Shown: piece by piece, positions 52,216 through 60,117 of the stretch | Numbering within the stretch: the first letter of the stretch is position 1 | Layout: each line of letters begins with the position of its first letter | NCBI GenBank assembly: GCA_028279515.1 | Contig: JANQNQ010000001.1 | Location: forward strand, 248,001 to 312,000 | Length of the DNA stretch: 64,000 nt | Source of the DNA: Flavobacteriaceae bacterium | GTDB taxonomy: Bacteria > Bacteroidota > Bacteroidia > Flavobacteriales > Flavobacteriaceae | Reading direction: 5' to 3' | The notes under the pieces: model-generated | Database searches by the model: none | The model's input: the letters and a program-made list of their open reading frames with translations, nothing else | Told to the model about the DNA's origin: nothing | Position numbers and translations under genes: made by a program

Positions 52216-52239
52216 CCCACCAATACAATCCGTATGGTG
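52216..52239. promoter_or_regulatory. Imperfect palindrome between the LytS kinase and hydrolase genes
   Basis: CCACCAATA and TATGGTGG flank CAATCCG, an imperfect dyad in the divergent intergenic region. It is a candidate regulatory site; LytTR-type direct repeats were not recognised with confidence. Confidence 0.3.
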
Positions 52240-52332
52240 GCAAACATCATCTATAGGTGATAAATGATTCTTGGTCTACTTCCTGTCTTCTGTATGTGAT
52301 TAGCGGATAGTTTAGTCGAAAAACAAACCATT

Positions 52333-53820
52333 ATGAGACATGCAATATTAATTTTATGCACACTCTTGATATTTCAAGCGTTAAACGCGCAAGAAAGTAC
52401 AGATGTGACGATCAGAGGAGAAAAATCGCTTAAGGCTCACTCTGGAAAAATGATACAAGGACAGGCTGGAAGTTTTATGGTCCCAGAAAACCGAAACAAT
52501 CCAAATTCAGAGAACATCAAGATTGAATTTGTACGATTAAAAAGTGCCAACCCCAATCCAGGACCTCCTGTATTTTACTTGGCTGGCGGTCCAGGGTCGA
52601 GCAGCACCTGGCAGGCTCGCGACGAATATTACCTAGAAAGTTGGCTGCCGTTCTTAGAACAGGGAGATGTGATCCTTGTGGATCAGAGAGGTACAGGAGA
52701 CGGAACTAACCGAGTACTCTATATTTGGAAGGATGCGATCCCAGAGAATATTTTGGCGGATGCGACGGTTGCTCAAAAACATTTTAAAGCAATCGGAGAA
52801 AAAGCCTTAATAGATTTTAAAGAAAAAGGAGTGGACCTTAGAGGATATACCACTACTCAGAACGCTAATGATATTGACGATTTGCGCAAGGCACTAGGTT
52901 ATGACAAGATTTCTTTGGTCGGTTTCAGTTATGGAACACACCTTGGTCAGGCATACATTCGAGATTATGAAAAACATGTTGAGAACGCCATTTTGATCGG
53001 AGTCGAAGGACCAAATCATACATACAAGCTTCCGATGGCCATGGACATTCAATGGCACAAGATTGCGCTTATGGCAAAGGCCGATTCTAATGTCAATAAA
53101 GAAGTGCCTGATTTGGTAGCCCTGTACAAAAAGGTTGCTAAGAAACTGAAGGCGAACCCTGCTGAAGTACAGGTGAACTCTCCATTTCAGCAACCGATGA
53201 AGGTCAAGGTTAGTGATTACGGACTTGCCCTTATGCTAAGGTTTGATGTGGGGGACGCAAGTGACATTCCCGTGTTTCCGAGATTGTTATATACCATAGA
53301 TCAAGGGGATTATTCGATGTTGCAGTGGTTTGTGCAAAAGAGAATACGCGGCGTTTTCGGGGTACAGGCCATGTCGGCTACAATGGACGCAGCTTCGGGT
53401 GCTTCTGAAAACCGAAAGCAACTTATTAAAGAGCAGTCTAAGAAAAGTATGTTCTCTAATGTTGCCAACTATTCGCTAGGTACATATTGGCCAACGATCG
53501 TTGACTTGGGCGAAGCGTTTAGGTCCCCAATGATCTCACCCACCAGAACACTTTTTATGAGCGGAACATTAGATTTCAATACGCCTCCGTACCAAGCTGA
53601 AGAAGTGCGTTGGGGATTTTCGAACAGTAGTCATATCATTGTCACTAACGCTGGGCATGAGCAAATCATGACACATCCAAAGGCTATTGAGACCATGGCT
53701 CGTTTTTTAAAAGGAGAAGATGTAAATGATGTGGCCTTATCTCACCCAACATTGCGGTTTATTCCCGTGAAAGGAGAAACAGGAAAGCTTTGGCACCCTT
53801 CAATGGGGAAACGAGATTGA
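52333..53820 (+). CDS. Secreted alpha/beta hydrolase (TAP-like)
   Basis: A 495-residue exported alpha/beta hydrolase. Signal peptide residues about 1-19 (LLIFQALNAQ). The oxyanion strand reads FYLAGGPGSSSTW, the nucleophile elbow LVGFSYGTHLGQ (Ser near 200), and a C-terminal region ARTLFMSGTLDFNTPPYQAEE with the catalytic His in TNAGHEQIM. The pattern matches tripeptidyl aminopeptidase-type hydrolases, but the substrate is not known. It is divergent from the LytS/LytTR pair and ends at a good terminator. Confidence 0.88.
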   Translation: MRHAILILCTLLIFQALNAQESTDVTIRGEKSLKAHSGKMIQGQAGSFMVPENRNNPNSENIKIEFVRLKSANPNPGPPVFYLAGGPGSSSTWQARDEYYLESWLPFLEQGDVILVDQRGTGDGTNRVLYIWKDAIPENILADATVAQKHFKAIGEKALIDFKEKGVDLRGYTTTQNANDIDDLRKALGYDKISLVGFSYGTHLGQAYIRDYEKHVENAILIGVEGPNHTYKLPMAMDIQWHKIALMAKADSNVNKEVPDLVALYKKVAKKLKANPAEVQVNSPFQQPMKVKVSDYGLALMLRFDVGDASDIPVFPRLLYTIDQGDYSMLQWFVQKRIRGVFGVQAMSATMDAASGASENRKQLIKEQSKKSMFSNVANYSLGTYWPTIVDLGEAFRSPMISPTRTLFMSGTLDFNTPPYQAEEVRWGFSNSSHIIVTNAGHEQIMTHPKAIETMARFLKGEDVNDVALSHPTLRFIPVKGETGKLWHPSMGKRD

Positions 53821-53848
53821 AGTGTTGAAATGTGCTGTGAATATAAAG

Positions 53849-53882
53849 AAGCTGGGCCCCAAGTATCGGGACCCAGCTTTTT
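53849..53882. terminator. Terminator after the hydrolase gene
   Basis: AAGCTGGG (53849-53856) and CCCAGCTT (53872-53879), flanking an inner partly paired CCCCAAGTATCGGG, followed by TTTTT. A-rich left side lets it also serve the minus-strand gene at 53900. Confidence 0.85.
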
Positions 53883-53899
53883 CATCAATTGGAAGTGAG

Positions 53900-54418
53900 T
53901 TAATCTTTTTTCCACTTACCACTGCCAGAACCACCACTTATGGCAGCACCACCAACTAAGGCAATGAGTTGCCCAACAACGGTACCGTTAATGGACCAGT
54001 ACACTTGGATTTCTCCTGCACCCCATGAGGCAGCTCCAAAATGAAAGTCCATTTTTTGACCATTTTTAGGAACTACCGACCACATACCACCACCGCCACC
54101 AGCAATGGCTTGAGGGCCAGTCCACATGGTGCCGCTAAAGGTCATGTCATTGCTTCCGCCAAAGTTGATATGGGCAGTGAGATCACCTCGAATAAAGCCT
54201 CCTGTAGAGACACTTCCAAAACGCCAAGTTTCACTACTCTTTCCTAGAAGACCCTCTTTGGGAGCGTCTTGCTTCATGTCGGTAAGTGCTTGGTTGATTT
54301 CTTTTTCGCGCTGCTCATGCGCTTCCTTAAGAAGATTCGGAATTTCAGATACGGGCTTTCCCAAAAGTACACGCCCCAATTTCATCTGCTCTTCCCAAAA
54401 TTGTTTTGCATCTTTCAT
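53900..54418 (-). CDS. Hypothetical protein with Gly-rich beta domain
   Basis: A 172-residue protein that I do not recognise. Residues 1-60 are a helical, charged region (FWEEQMKLGRVLLGKPVSEI, EAHEQREKEINQALTDMK). From about 65 on, the sequence is beta-strand-like and very rich in Gly (FGSVSTGGFIRGDLTAHINFGG, AIAGGGGGMWSVV, ASWGAGEIQVYWSIN), ending with a hydrophobic Gly/Ala stretch (GQLIALVGGAAISGGSGSG). No signal peptide is present. The tail could be a lipocalin-like or VapA-like beta barrel; neither is supported strongly. It ends 16 bases from the terminator. Confidence 0.65.
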   Translation of the reverse strand: MKDAKQFWEEQMKLGRVLLGKPVSEIPNLLKEAHEQREKEINQALTDMKQDAPKEGLLGKSSETWRFGSVSTGGFIRGDLTAHINFGGSNDMTFSGTMWTGPQAIAGGGGGMWSVVPKNGQKMDFHFGAASWGAGEIQVYWSINGTVVGQLIALVGGAAISGGSGSGKWKKD

Positions 54419-54712
54419 TGTGTTTTGATTTTGATTACTGTTTGTTTTTGAGAAGATTTAGGGAGAACGATTAAAGTTCGATGTTTTGAGGCGCAAATTT
54501 TAGAGGGCTAGTACCTGATTAGTAAATACCGTGTAAATCGTTAGCTTAAATCGACTTTGCTTTGAAAGATTTGGATGTCATTAGCAGAATTTCTAGCTTA
54601 TTTTAGTACCTTGATGCTACCTGCGTCGAGGTTAAACCAAATCCCTTTGATGTTTGATATCAGTACCATACGCTGGGTTTATCTAACTACATGAAATCAA
54701 AACATTAAAAAG

Positions 54713-55546
54713 ATGACCAAAAAAGTTACATTTTTAGCATTGGCCACTGCCGTATGTTTCGCTGGTTGCCAAGAACAAAACAAAGAGACTGAAGCAGATA
54801 ACGCTACCGAGCCTGTAAGAGCTGGGAATACTCAAATAGTTGACCTAACGCATTCCTTTTCTGAAGAGACGGTGTATTGGGTAACAGCCAAAGAGTTTGA
54901 GCTGGAAGTTGTTGCTAAAGGGCAAACGGACAATGGATACTATTATTCAGCCAACAATTTTGCCACTGCAGAACACGGCGGTACACATATTGATGCACCC
55001 ATTCATTTTGCCGAAGGAAGGCATACCGTAGAAGAAATTCCGTTGGAAAAATTGATAGGAGAAGCCATCAAGGTTGATGTTTCAAAGAATGCATTGAACA
55101 ATCCTGATTATTTGGTAAGCGTCGAAGATTTTTTGGAATGGGAAAAGAAGGAGGGAAAACAGATCCCTGACGGAAGCATTGTCCTCTTACATACGGGCTT
55201 TGCTAGCTATTATCCAGATAAGGTGCGATACATGGGAACCAGTCTACGAGGATTTGAGGCTGTTAAGCTGCTGCATTTCCCAGGCTTGGACCCCGAAGCA
55301 GCTACGTGGCTCGTGAAAAATAGAAACATTAAATCGATCGGCATCGATACTCCGAGTATTGATTACGGACAATCTAAGGATTTTCAAAGTCATGTGATCT
55401 TGTTGTCCGAAAACATTCCGGCGTTCGAGAATTTGACCAATTTGGATCAATTGCCGAGCAAGGGGTTTGAGGTGGTTGCGCTTCCGATGAAAATAAAAGA
55501 GGGGACTGGCGCTCCGTTACGGGCCGTCGCTATTCTAAAAAATTAG
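54713..55546 (+). CDS. Cyclase family lipoprotein (kynurenine-formamidase-like)
   Basis: A 277-residue exported protein with a lipoprotein signal (LALATAVCFAGC, Cys near 19). The catalytic metal-binding motif HGGTHIDAPIHF (about 86-97) is the HxGTHxDxPxHF signature of the cyclase/formamidase family. Further family segments are IVLLHTGFASYY and GIDTPSIDYGQS. The family includes kynurenine formamidase and polyketide cyclases, but the substrate here is unknown. The upstream 294-base gap has no perfect -7 element. It is 24 bases before an SRPBCC gene. Confidence 0.87.
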   Translation: MTKKVTFLALATAVCFAGCQEQNKETEADNATEPVRAGNTQIVDLTHSFSEETVYWVTAKEFELEVVAKGQTDNGYYYSANNFATAEHGGTHIDAPIHFAEGRHTVEEIPLEKLIGEAIKVDVSKNALNNPDYLVSVEDFLEWEKKEGKQIPDGSIVLLHTGFASYYPDKVRYMGTSLRGFEAVKLLHFPGLDPEAATWLVKNRNIKSIGIDTPSIDYGQSKDFQSHVILLSENIPAFENLTNLDQLPSKGFEVVALPMKIKEGTGAPLRAVAILKN

Positions 55547-55570
55547 TTTATTTAAGTCAAATTACACTAC

Positions 55571-55999
55571 ATGAACGAACCTATTATTGTAGAACATACC
55601 TTTGCCGCTTCCGCCGAAGACGTATGGAAAGCGATTACCCAACTAGATTTAATGATTCAGTGGTTTTTTGAGAACATTCCGGCGTTTCAACCAGAAGTAG
55701 GTTTCAAGACTCAGTTCTTGGTTACGAATGAAGGCCGTAACTTCACACACTTATGGCAGGTGACTGAAGTGTTTCCGCAGAAAAAGATCAGCTATTCATG
55801 GAGATACGAAGAGTATCCTCAGGGCGACGGATTGGTCTCTTTTGAGATATTTTCTTCGGAAAAAGACACGGTACTGAAGGTAACAGCTCTTGGGATGGAT
55901 ACTTTTCCATCTGAAATTCCTGAGTTTAAGCGAGAGAGTTGTGAAGGAGGTTGGAAGTACTTCATAAAGGACCGATTGCACACTTTCCTGAGTCGTTAA
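55571..55999 (+). CDS. SRPBCC / AHSA1-like domain protein
   Basis: A 142-residue START/Bet v1-fold protein of the Aha1-homology type. It begins IIVEHTFAASAEDVWKAITQLDLMIQWFF (outline), has VTEVFPQKKISYSWRYEEYPQGDG, and ends with a C-terminal helix ending WKYFIKDRLHTFLSR. The fold binds hydrophobic ligands; no specific role is evident. It follows the cyclase by 24 bases and probably shares its transcript. Confidence 0.85.
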   Translation: MNEPIIVEHTFAASAEDVWKAITQLDLMIQWFFENIPAFQPEVGFKTQFLVTNEGRNFTHLWQVTEVFPQKKISYSWRYEEYPQGDGLVSFEIFSSEKDTVLKVTALGMDTFPSEIPEFKRESCEGGWKYFIKDRLHTFLSR

Positions 56000-56102
56000 T
56001 ATGGTTTGAACGTGAAAAAATAAGACTTCATGTTTTTCAAAGAAATGTGACTTCACCTTTTTGTTAAATTCCAAAACCCAAAACCCAGCACCTAACACCC
56101 TA

Positions 56103-56630
56103 ATGGAAGAACTCGAAGAAACCAAGAAAAAGAAAAAATTGAGCACCGGCCTAATTGTCGGTCTTATTGCGATTTTGATCAACGTGATCACTGTGTCGGT
56201 ATACATGTATCAAACGAACATCATGCAGAAACAGCAGCATGCTTCGGTATGGCCACATCTAGAGTGGACAACGAGTTACAATGACGCCGAAGGTTTTATG
56301 TTTGTTGTCAAAAACAATGGGATTGGGCCAGCCCTTGTCAAGAATACTTCGATGCGATTGGCAGGTGAAGATATTACTCATTTAGACACACTTTGCGCGC
56401 GAATTGTTGGTACGAGTAGGTTCCCTCATTTAAAGGGATTCGTGAACAATCGGGTGATTCCTCCAGGAGAAAAGATTGTCTTGTTAAAATCTGAAAATCA
56501 AAAATGGTCAGAGTTACTTTACTACGGACTTCAGAAAAGTGACTTTACATTTGAGGTCTGTTATGAGTCTATATATGAGGAACAATGGACCTGCAAAGGG
56601 AGAGAAGTAGTGAAAGGATCTTGCCATTGA
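56103..56630 (+). CDS. Single-pass membrane protein, unknown
   Basis: A 175-residue protein with a charged cytoplasmic N-terminus (EELEETKKKKKLST), one transmembrane helix (about 16-36, LIVGLIAILINVITVSVYMY) and a periplasmic beta-rich domain with several cysteines (LDTLCARIVG, FTFEVCYESIYEEQWTCKG, VKGSCH). The frame extends to 56061, but the ATG at 56103 gives the normal N-terminus. No family was recognised. Confidence 0.7.
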   Translation: MEELEETKKKKKLSTGLIVGLIAILINVITVSVYMYQTNIMQKQQHASVWPHLEWTTSYNDAEGFMFVVKNNGIGPALVKNTSMRLAGEDITHLDTLCARIVGTSRFPHLKGFVNNRVIPPGEKIVLLKSENQKWSELLYYGLQKSDFTFEVCYESIYEEQWTCKGREVVKGSCH

Positions 56631-56702
56631 TGTAAGTTTTTATCAGTTTCTTAAGACTAATCCATGCAATAAGAGCGTATCTTTAAACGTTATTTTTTTG
56701 CC

Positions 56703-57524
56703 ATGGAAGAAACTAACCCAACCCCTATTTTTCTATATATCATAGCGGCCTTGATCTACGTTATGGGGTTTGTGTTTTTGTTCTTCCGTTTTCTCGAAAC
56801 GCTTTATGCACATTTTTTTAGGAGACCGCTTTTTATTCACTTTTATCTTTTTAAACGTCGCCTCCCGAAAAAAGACCGGGAAGTACTAAAGAAGGAAATC
56901 AGTTTCTATCGAAGATTATCACCTAAGTATAAACGGTATTTTGAACATCGAGTCGCCTGTTTTATTGCTGACAAGGATTTCTCGGGACGTGGTGTTGAGG
57001 TCACCAAGCAAATGAAGGTGATGATCGCTTCCTCTGCGGTCATACTGACTTTCGGGATGCGCAACTATTTGATTCAATCGGTTTCGCGCATTATTATCTA
57101 TCCTGCAAAGTATTTTTCCGAATTAAATCGACAAGAACATGTAGGTGAGTTTAACCCAGGCATGAAAACCATTGTCTTCTCTTGGGTGGATTTCTTGAAA
57201 GGGTTTGAGGATGGCCATGACAATCTCAATTTAGGCTTGCACGAATTTGCTCATGCATTAAACTTTAACAGCTTTAAACAGCGCGATATTGGTTCGCGTG
57301 TCTTTAAAGAAGGTTTTCTAGAGTTGCGAAAACTATTGAATGATGATGGCTTTGTTGACCGACTTCAGCAAACACAATACTTTCGAGACTATGCTCATAC
57401 CAACGAGTTCGAGTTCTTGGCGGTGGCCATCGAACATTTGATCGAGACGCCTTCTGACTTCAAATCACAAGAGCCACGGTTATACGAGCACTTTAAGAAA
57501 ATGCTCAATTTGCAACATGTTTAA
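56703..57524 (+). CDS. MtfA-like zinc-dependent peptidase
   Basis: A 273-residue protein with an N-terminal transmembrane helix (about 9-29) and a gluzincin-type peptidase domain. The HExxH equivalent is LHEFAHALNF (about 180), and the third ligand Glu is in NEFEFLAVAIEHLIETP (outline). MtfA regulates the PTS via Mlc in E. coli and has aminopeptidase activity; here the substrate is unknown. It ends 4 bases into the convergent rpe gene. Confidence 0.9.
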   Translation: MEETNPTPIFLYIIAALIYVMGFVFLFFRFLETLYAHFFRRPLFIHFYLFKRRLPKKDREVLKKEISFYRRLSPKYKRYFEHRVACFIADKDFSGRGVEVTKQMKVMIASSAVILTFGMRNYLIQSVSRIIIYPAKYFSELNRQEHVGEFNPGMKTIVFSWVDFLKGFEDGHDNLNLGLHEFAHALNFNSFKQRDIGSRVFKEGFLELRKLLNDDGFVDRLQQTQYFRDYAHTNEFEFLAVAIEHLIETPSDFKSQEPRLYEHFKKMLNLQHV

Positions 57525-58183
57525 CTATTGGCTACAGAGCTCAAGTTCGTAATGGTCTTCTTCTGATCCTCTGACTTGAATACAAAACTTCCGGCAACTA
57601 ATACATCTGCTCCTGCATCAACAAGGTCTTTGGCATTCTTGTCATTGACACCACCATCGATTTCAATCAGTGTTGATGCTCCTTTCTCATTGATCAATGC
57701 CTTCAACTGTTTTACTTTGTTGTAGGTGTTCTCGATGAACGATTGTCCGCCAAAACCTGGATTCACACTCATGATACATACAAGGTCAATATCGTTGATC
57801 ACATTTTCGAGCAAAGAAACATTGGTGTGAGGGTTTAGCGCAACACCAGCTTTCATACCGGCAGCTTTGATCGCTTGAAGCGTTCTATGAAGATGGGTGC
57901 ATGCTTCGTAGTGAACCGTAAGTACGTTGCTTCCTAGGTCGGCGAATGTTTGGATATAACGGTCCGGGTCAACGATCATCAAATGTACGTCGATGGTTTT
58001 TTTAGCATGTTTGCTAATGGCCTTTAGCACTGGCATCCCAAAAGAGATGTTGGGAACAAAGACACCATCCATGATATCAATGTGAAACCAGTCGGCATCA
58101 CTTTCGTTCACCATTTCGATATCGCGTTGTAAGTTGGCAAAGTCGGCCGCCAAAATCGACGGAGCGATCATTTTTTTGCTCAT
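57521..58183 (-). CDS. rpe: Ribulose-phosphate 3-epimerase
   Basis: Rpe interconverts ribulose 5-phosphate and xylulose 5-phosphate in the pentose phosphate pathway. The 220-residue TIM barrel shows APSILAADFANLQRD, WFHIDIMDGVFVPNISFG, VDVHLMIVDP, MSVNPGFGGQSFI and IDGGVNDKNAKDLVDAGADVLVAGS (outline), with the catalytic His and Asp pairs in place. TATTTTTG on the minus strand at 58209-58216 is its -7 element. Confidence 0.96.
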   Translation of the reverse strand: MSKKMIAPSILAADFANLQRDIEMVNESDADWFHIDIMDGVFVPNISFGMPVLKAISKHAKKTIDVHLMIVDPDRYIQTFADLGSNVLTVHYEACTHLHRTLQAIKAAGMKAGVALNPHTNVSLLENVINDIDLVCIMSVNPGFGGQSFIENTYNKVKQLKALINEKGASTLIEIDGGVNDKNAKDLVDAGADVLVAGSFVFKSEDQKKTITNLSSVANS

Positions 58184-58208
58184 AATGTTGTGTTGTTTGT
58201 TTATGAGG

Positions 58209-58216
58209 CAAAAATA
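58209..58216 (-). promoter_or_regulatory. rpe promoter -7 element
   Basis: TATTTTTG on the minus strand (CAAAAATA on the plus strand) matches TAnnTTTG, 25 bases before the rpe ATG. Confidence 0.5.
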
Positions 58217-58236
58217 TGGGATTCGTTGAAAAAAAC

Positions 58237-58644
58237 TCAGCTGTGGTCGATGAAGTTTTCAACCAGATCGATCATCTTATTCACTTTCTTCGAAGGATGG
58301 TTTTTCAACCAGTTGAGATAGGTCTTTAAGGATTGGGTGTCCTTGGGTCTTTCAATGACACTGAAGCCCGATGCATACCCTTTGAAGATGGGATGTTTGT
58401 AGTCCATTGAAGCGACTTTAATGACGTTGCTATGGCGAGCGTCAAGGCATATTTTTTCAAAAAGTCGTTCAACTTGTTCTTGATGACCTTCAAGAACCTG
58501 CATGAAATTTCCGTCGGCATAAAGAAGAATTCCAGAGATATTACTCTTCTCATTACGATGTTTGGTGGTGTCGAGCAGAGAAGATAGTGCTTCTTGCCTA
58601 AGGCTTGGATCGGCGGTACTTACATATGAAATAGAATGGGTCAT
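58237..58644 (-). CDS. BLUF-domain blue-light photoreceptor
   Basis: A 135-residue stand-alone BLUF (blue light using FAD) protein. The flavin-contacting residues match the AppA pattern in spacing: Tyr7, Asn31 and Gln49 (ISYVSTAD; SNISGILLYADGNFMQVLEG). The usual downstream Trp/Met positions read Tyr90 and Ser92 (FKGYASGFSV). The frame is open to 58725, but the ATG at 58644 (MTHSISYV) is the family start. No output domain is fused. It lies between rpe and the primary sigma factor gene and likely signals through protein-protein contacts. Confidence 0.9.
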   Translation of the reverse strand: MTHSISYVSTADPSLRQEALSSLLDTTKHRNEKSNISGILLYADGNFMQVLEGHQEQVERLFEKICLDARHSNVIKVASMDYKHPIFKGYASGFSVIERPKDTQSLKTYLNWLKNHPSKKVNKMIDLVENFIDHS

Positions 58645-58683
58645 GTAGGTTAGGTACTTTAGGTTGGGGTTCCTAAATATACA

Positions 58684-58715
58684 AAAATGAAAAACTCCGG
58701 TAATCAGCCGGAGTT
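58684..58715 (-). terminator. Terminator of the primary sigma factor gene
   Basis: AACTCCGG (58693-58700) and CCGGAGTT (58708-58715) form a perfect 8-bp stem with a 7-base loop; on the minus strand it is followed by TTTTTCATTTTT. Confidence 0.88.
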
Positions 58716-58774
58716 CATTCATCAATCAAAAAACGAACAGTTATGATTAACTGTTGTTGCCGCAATATAGGAAA

Positions 58775-59638
58775 TTATCCTAAATATGTCTTTAATATTT
58801 TACTTCTAGAAGTATGTTTCAATCTTCTGATTGCCTTTTCTTTGATCTGACGTACACGTTCTCTTGTTAAATCAAACGTTTCACCGATCTCTTCCAAGGT
58901 CATTGGATGCTGATTACCTAGTCCAAAGTACAAGCGAATCACATCAGCTTCTCTTGGTGTCAATGTTTCAAGGGCGCGCTCAATCTCTGTACGAAGCGAT
59001 TCGTGCAACAGATCCTTATCAGGATTTGGAGACTCACCTGAACGCAATACATCGTAAAGGTTAGAATCTTCTCCTTCTACCAACGGAGCATCCATTGATA
59101 CGTGACGTCCAGAGTTTTTCATCGACTCCTTAACATCATTCACGGTCATGTCCAACTCTTTGGCAATCTCTTCAGCCGAAGGTACACGTTCATGAGCTTG
59201 CTCTAAAAACGCATAGGTCTTGTTGATCTTGTTGATCGAACCGATCTTGTTCAATGGCAAACGAACAATACGAGATTGCTCTGCCAACGCTTGTAGGATC
59301 GATTGACGAATCCACCAAACTGCATACGAGATGAACTTAAATCCACGTGTTTCATCAAAACGTTGTGCAGCCTTGATCAATCCAAGGTTTCCTTCGTTGA
59401 TAAGGTCAGGCAATGTCAAACCTTGATTCTGGTATTGCTTTGCAACCGATACCACGAAACGAAGGTTAGCTTTGGTCAACTTTTCTAAAGCACGTTGGTC
59501 ACCTGCTTTGATTTTTTGAGCCAATTCTACTTCTTCGTCGGCAGTAATAAGGTCAACCTTACCAATTTCTTGAAGATATTTGTCTAGGGAAGCAGTTTCT
59601 CTATTAGTAACCTGCTTCGTAATTTTCAGTTGTCTCAT
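58775..59638 (-). CDS. rpoD: Primary RNA polymerase sigma factor (sigma-70/SigA)
   Basis: The 287-residue protein is the Bacteroidota housekeeping sigma factor: it has region 1.2 ([22 protein letters not shown]) but no region 1.1. Region 2 carries [25 protein letters not shown] and AVWWIRQSI (outline), region 3 follows, and region 4 has the helix-turn-helix [23 protein letters not shown]. It reads the TAnnTTTG/TTG promoters seen across this window. Its own upstream 479-base gap is described separately. Confidence 0.95.
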   Translation of the reverse strand: MRQLKITKQVTNRETASLDKYLQEIGKVDLITADEEVELAQKIKAGDQRALEKLTKANLRFVVSVAKQYQNQGLTLPDLINEGNLGLIKAAQRFDETRGFKFISYAVWWIRQSILQALAEQSRIVRLPLNKIGSINKINKTYAFLEQAHERVPSAEEIAKELDMTVNDVKESMKNSGRHVSMDAPLVEGEDSNLYDVLRSGESPNPDKDLLHESLRTEIERALETLTPREADVIRLYFGLGNQHPMTLEEIGETFDLTRERVRQIKEKAIRRLKHTSRSKILKTYLG

Positions 59639-60117
59639 GTATAAATCTCCAGATTTTTAATTATAGCGGAATCATTTCCATAGCATCAATTAGTTATACG
59701 CAGTATGTTACCAAAATGTTACAAAAAGGTTGAAAAAAGTTTTTAACAACTGAAATACAGGTGGTTATAGTCGCCTGTTTTCGATAACACAATGGGCATT
59801 TCTATTAAGTATGTCATAATATGTTCGAATCCTGACAGAAATCATGGAGTTTTTTTAATGGTAGCTTTGGAACGTATGGTTGGGCCTTGTGTAATGTTTT
59901 GAAAAAGATGGTCTATCTCTAGTAAAAAAAGAAAGCGGGAGATTCCCCTTATACGTCTCCCGCTTTCAACACTACTACTATGGCCTTAATTGGCTCTCAC
60001 CAATCATTACTTCACCTATAGTTTCGTTCAAGGGCACTACCCTTGGTGCTAATTGTTATTAATGAAAAGCCCGTTAATAGGGGTCAACGGACCCCTACCT
60101 CCGAATTTATTTTAGAA
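59639..60117. other. 479-base gap between sigma factor and BspA-like genes
   Basis: Both genes are on the minus strand. The part nearest rpoD (59639-59900) should hold its promoter, but no perfect -7 element is visible. A terminator for the BspA-like gene lies at 59924-59967. Between them and the stop at 60118, TAGGGGTC and GACCCCTA (near 60077-60097) form a further hairpin. No ORF is supported. Confidence 0.6.
59924..59967 (-). terminator. Terminator of the BspA-like gene
   Basis: GAAAGCGGGAGA (59931-59942) and TCTCCCGCTTTC (59956-59967), perfect 12-bp stem, 13-base loop, followed on the minus strand by seven T (complement of 59924-59930). Confidence 0.88.
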
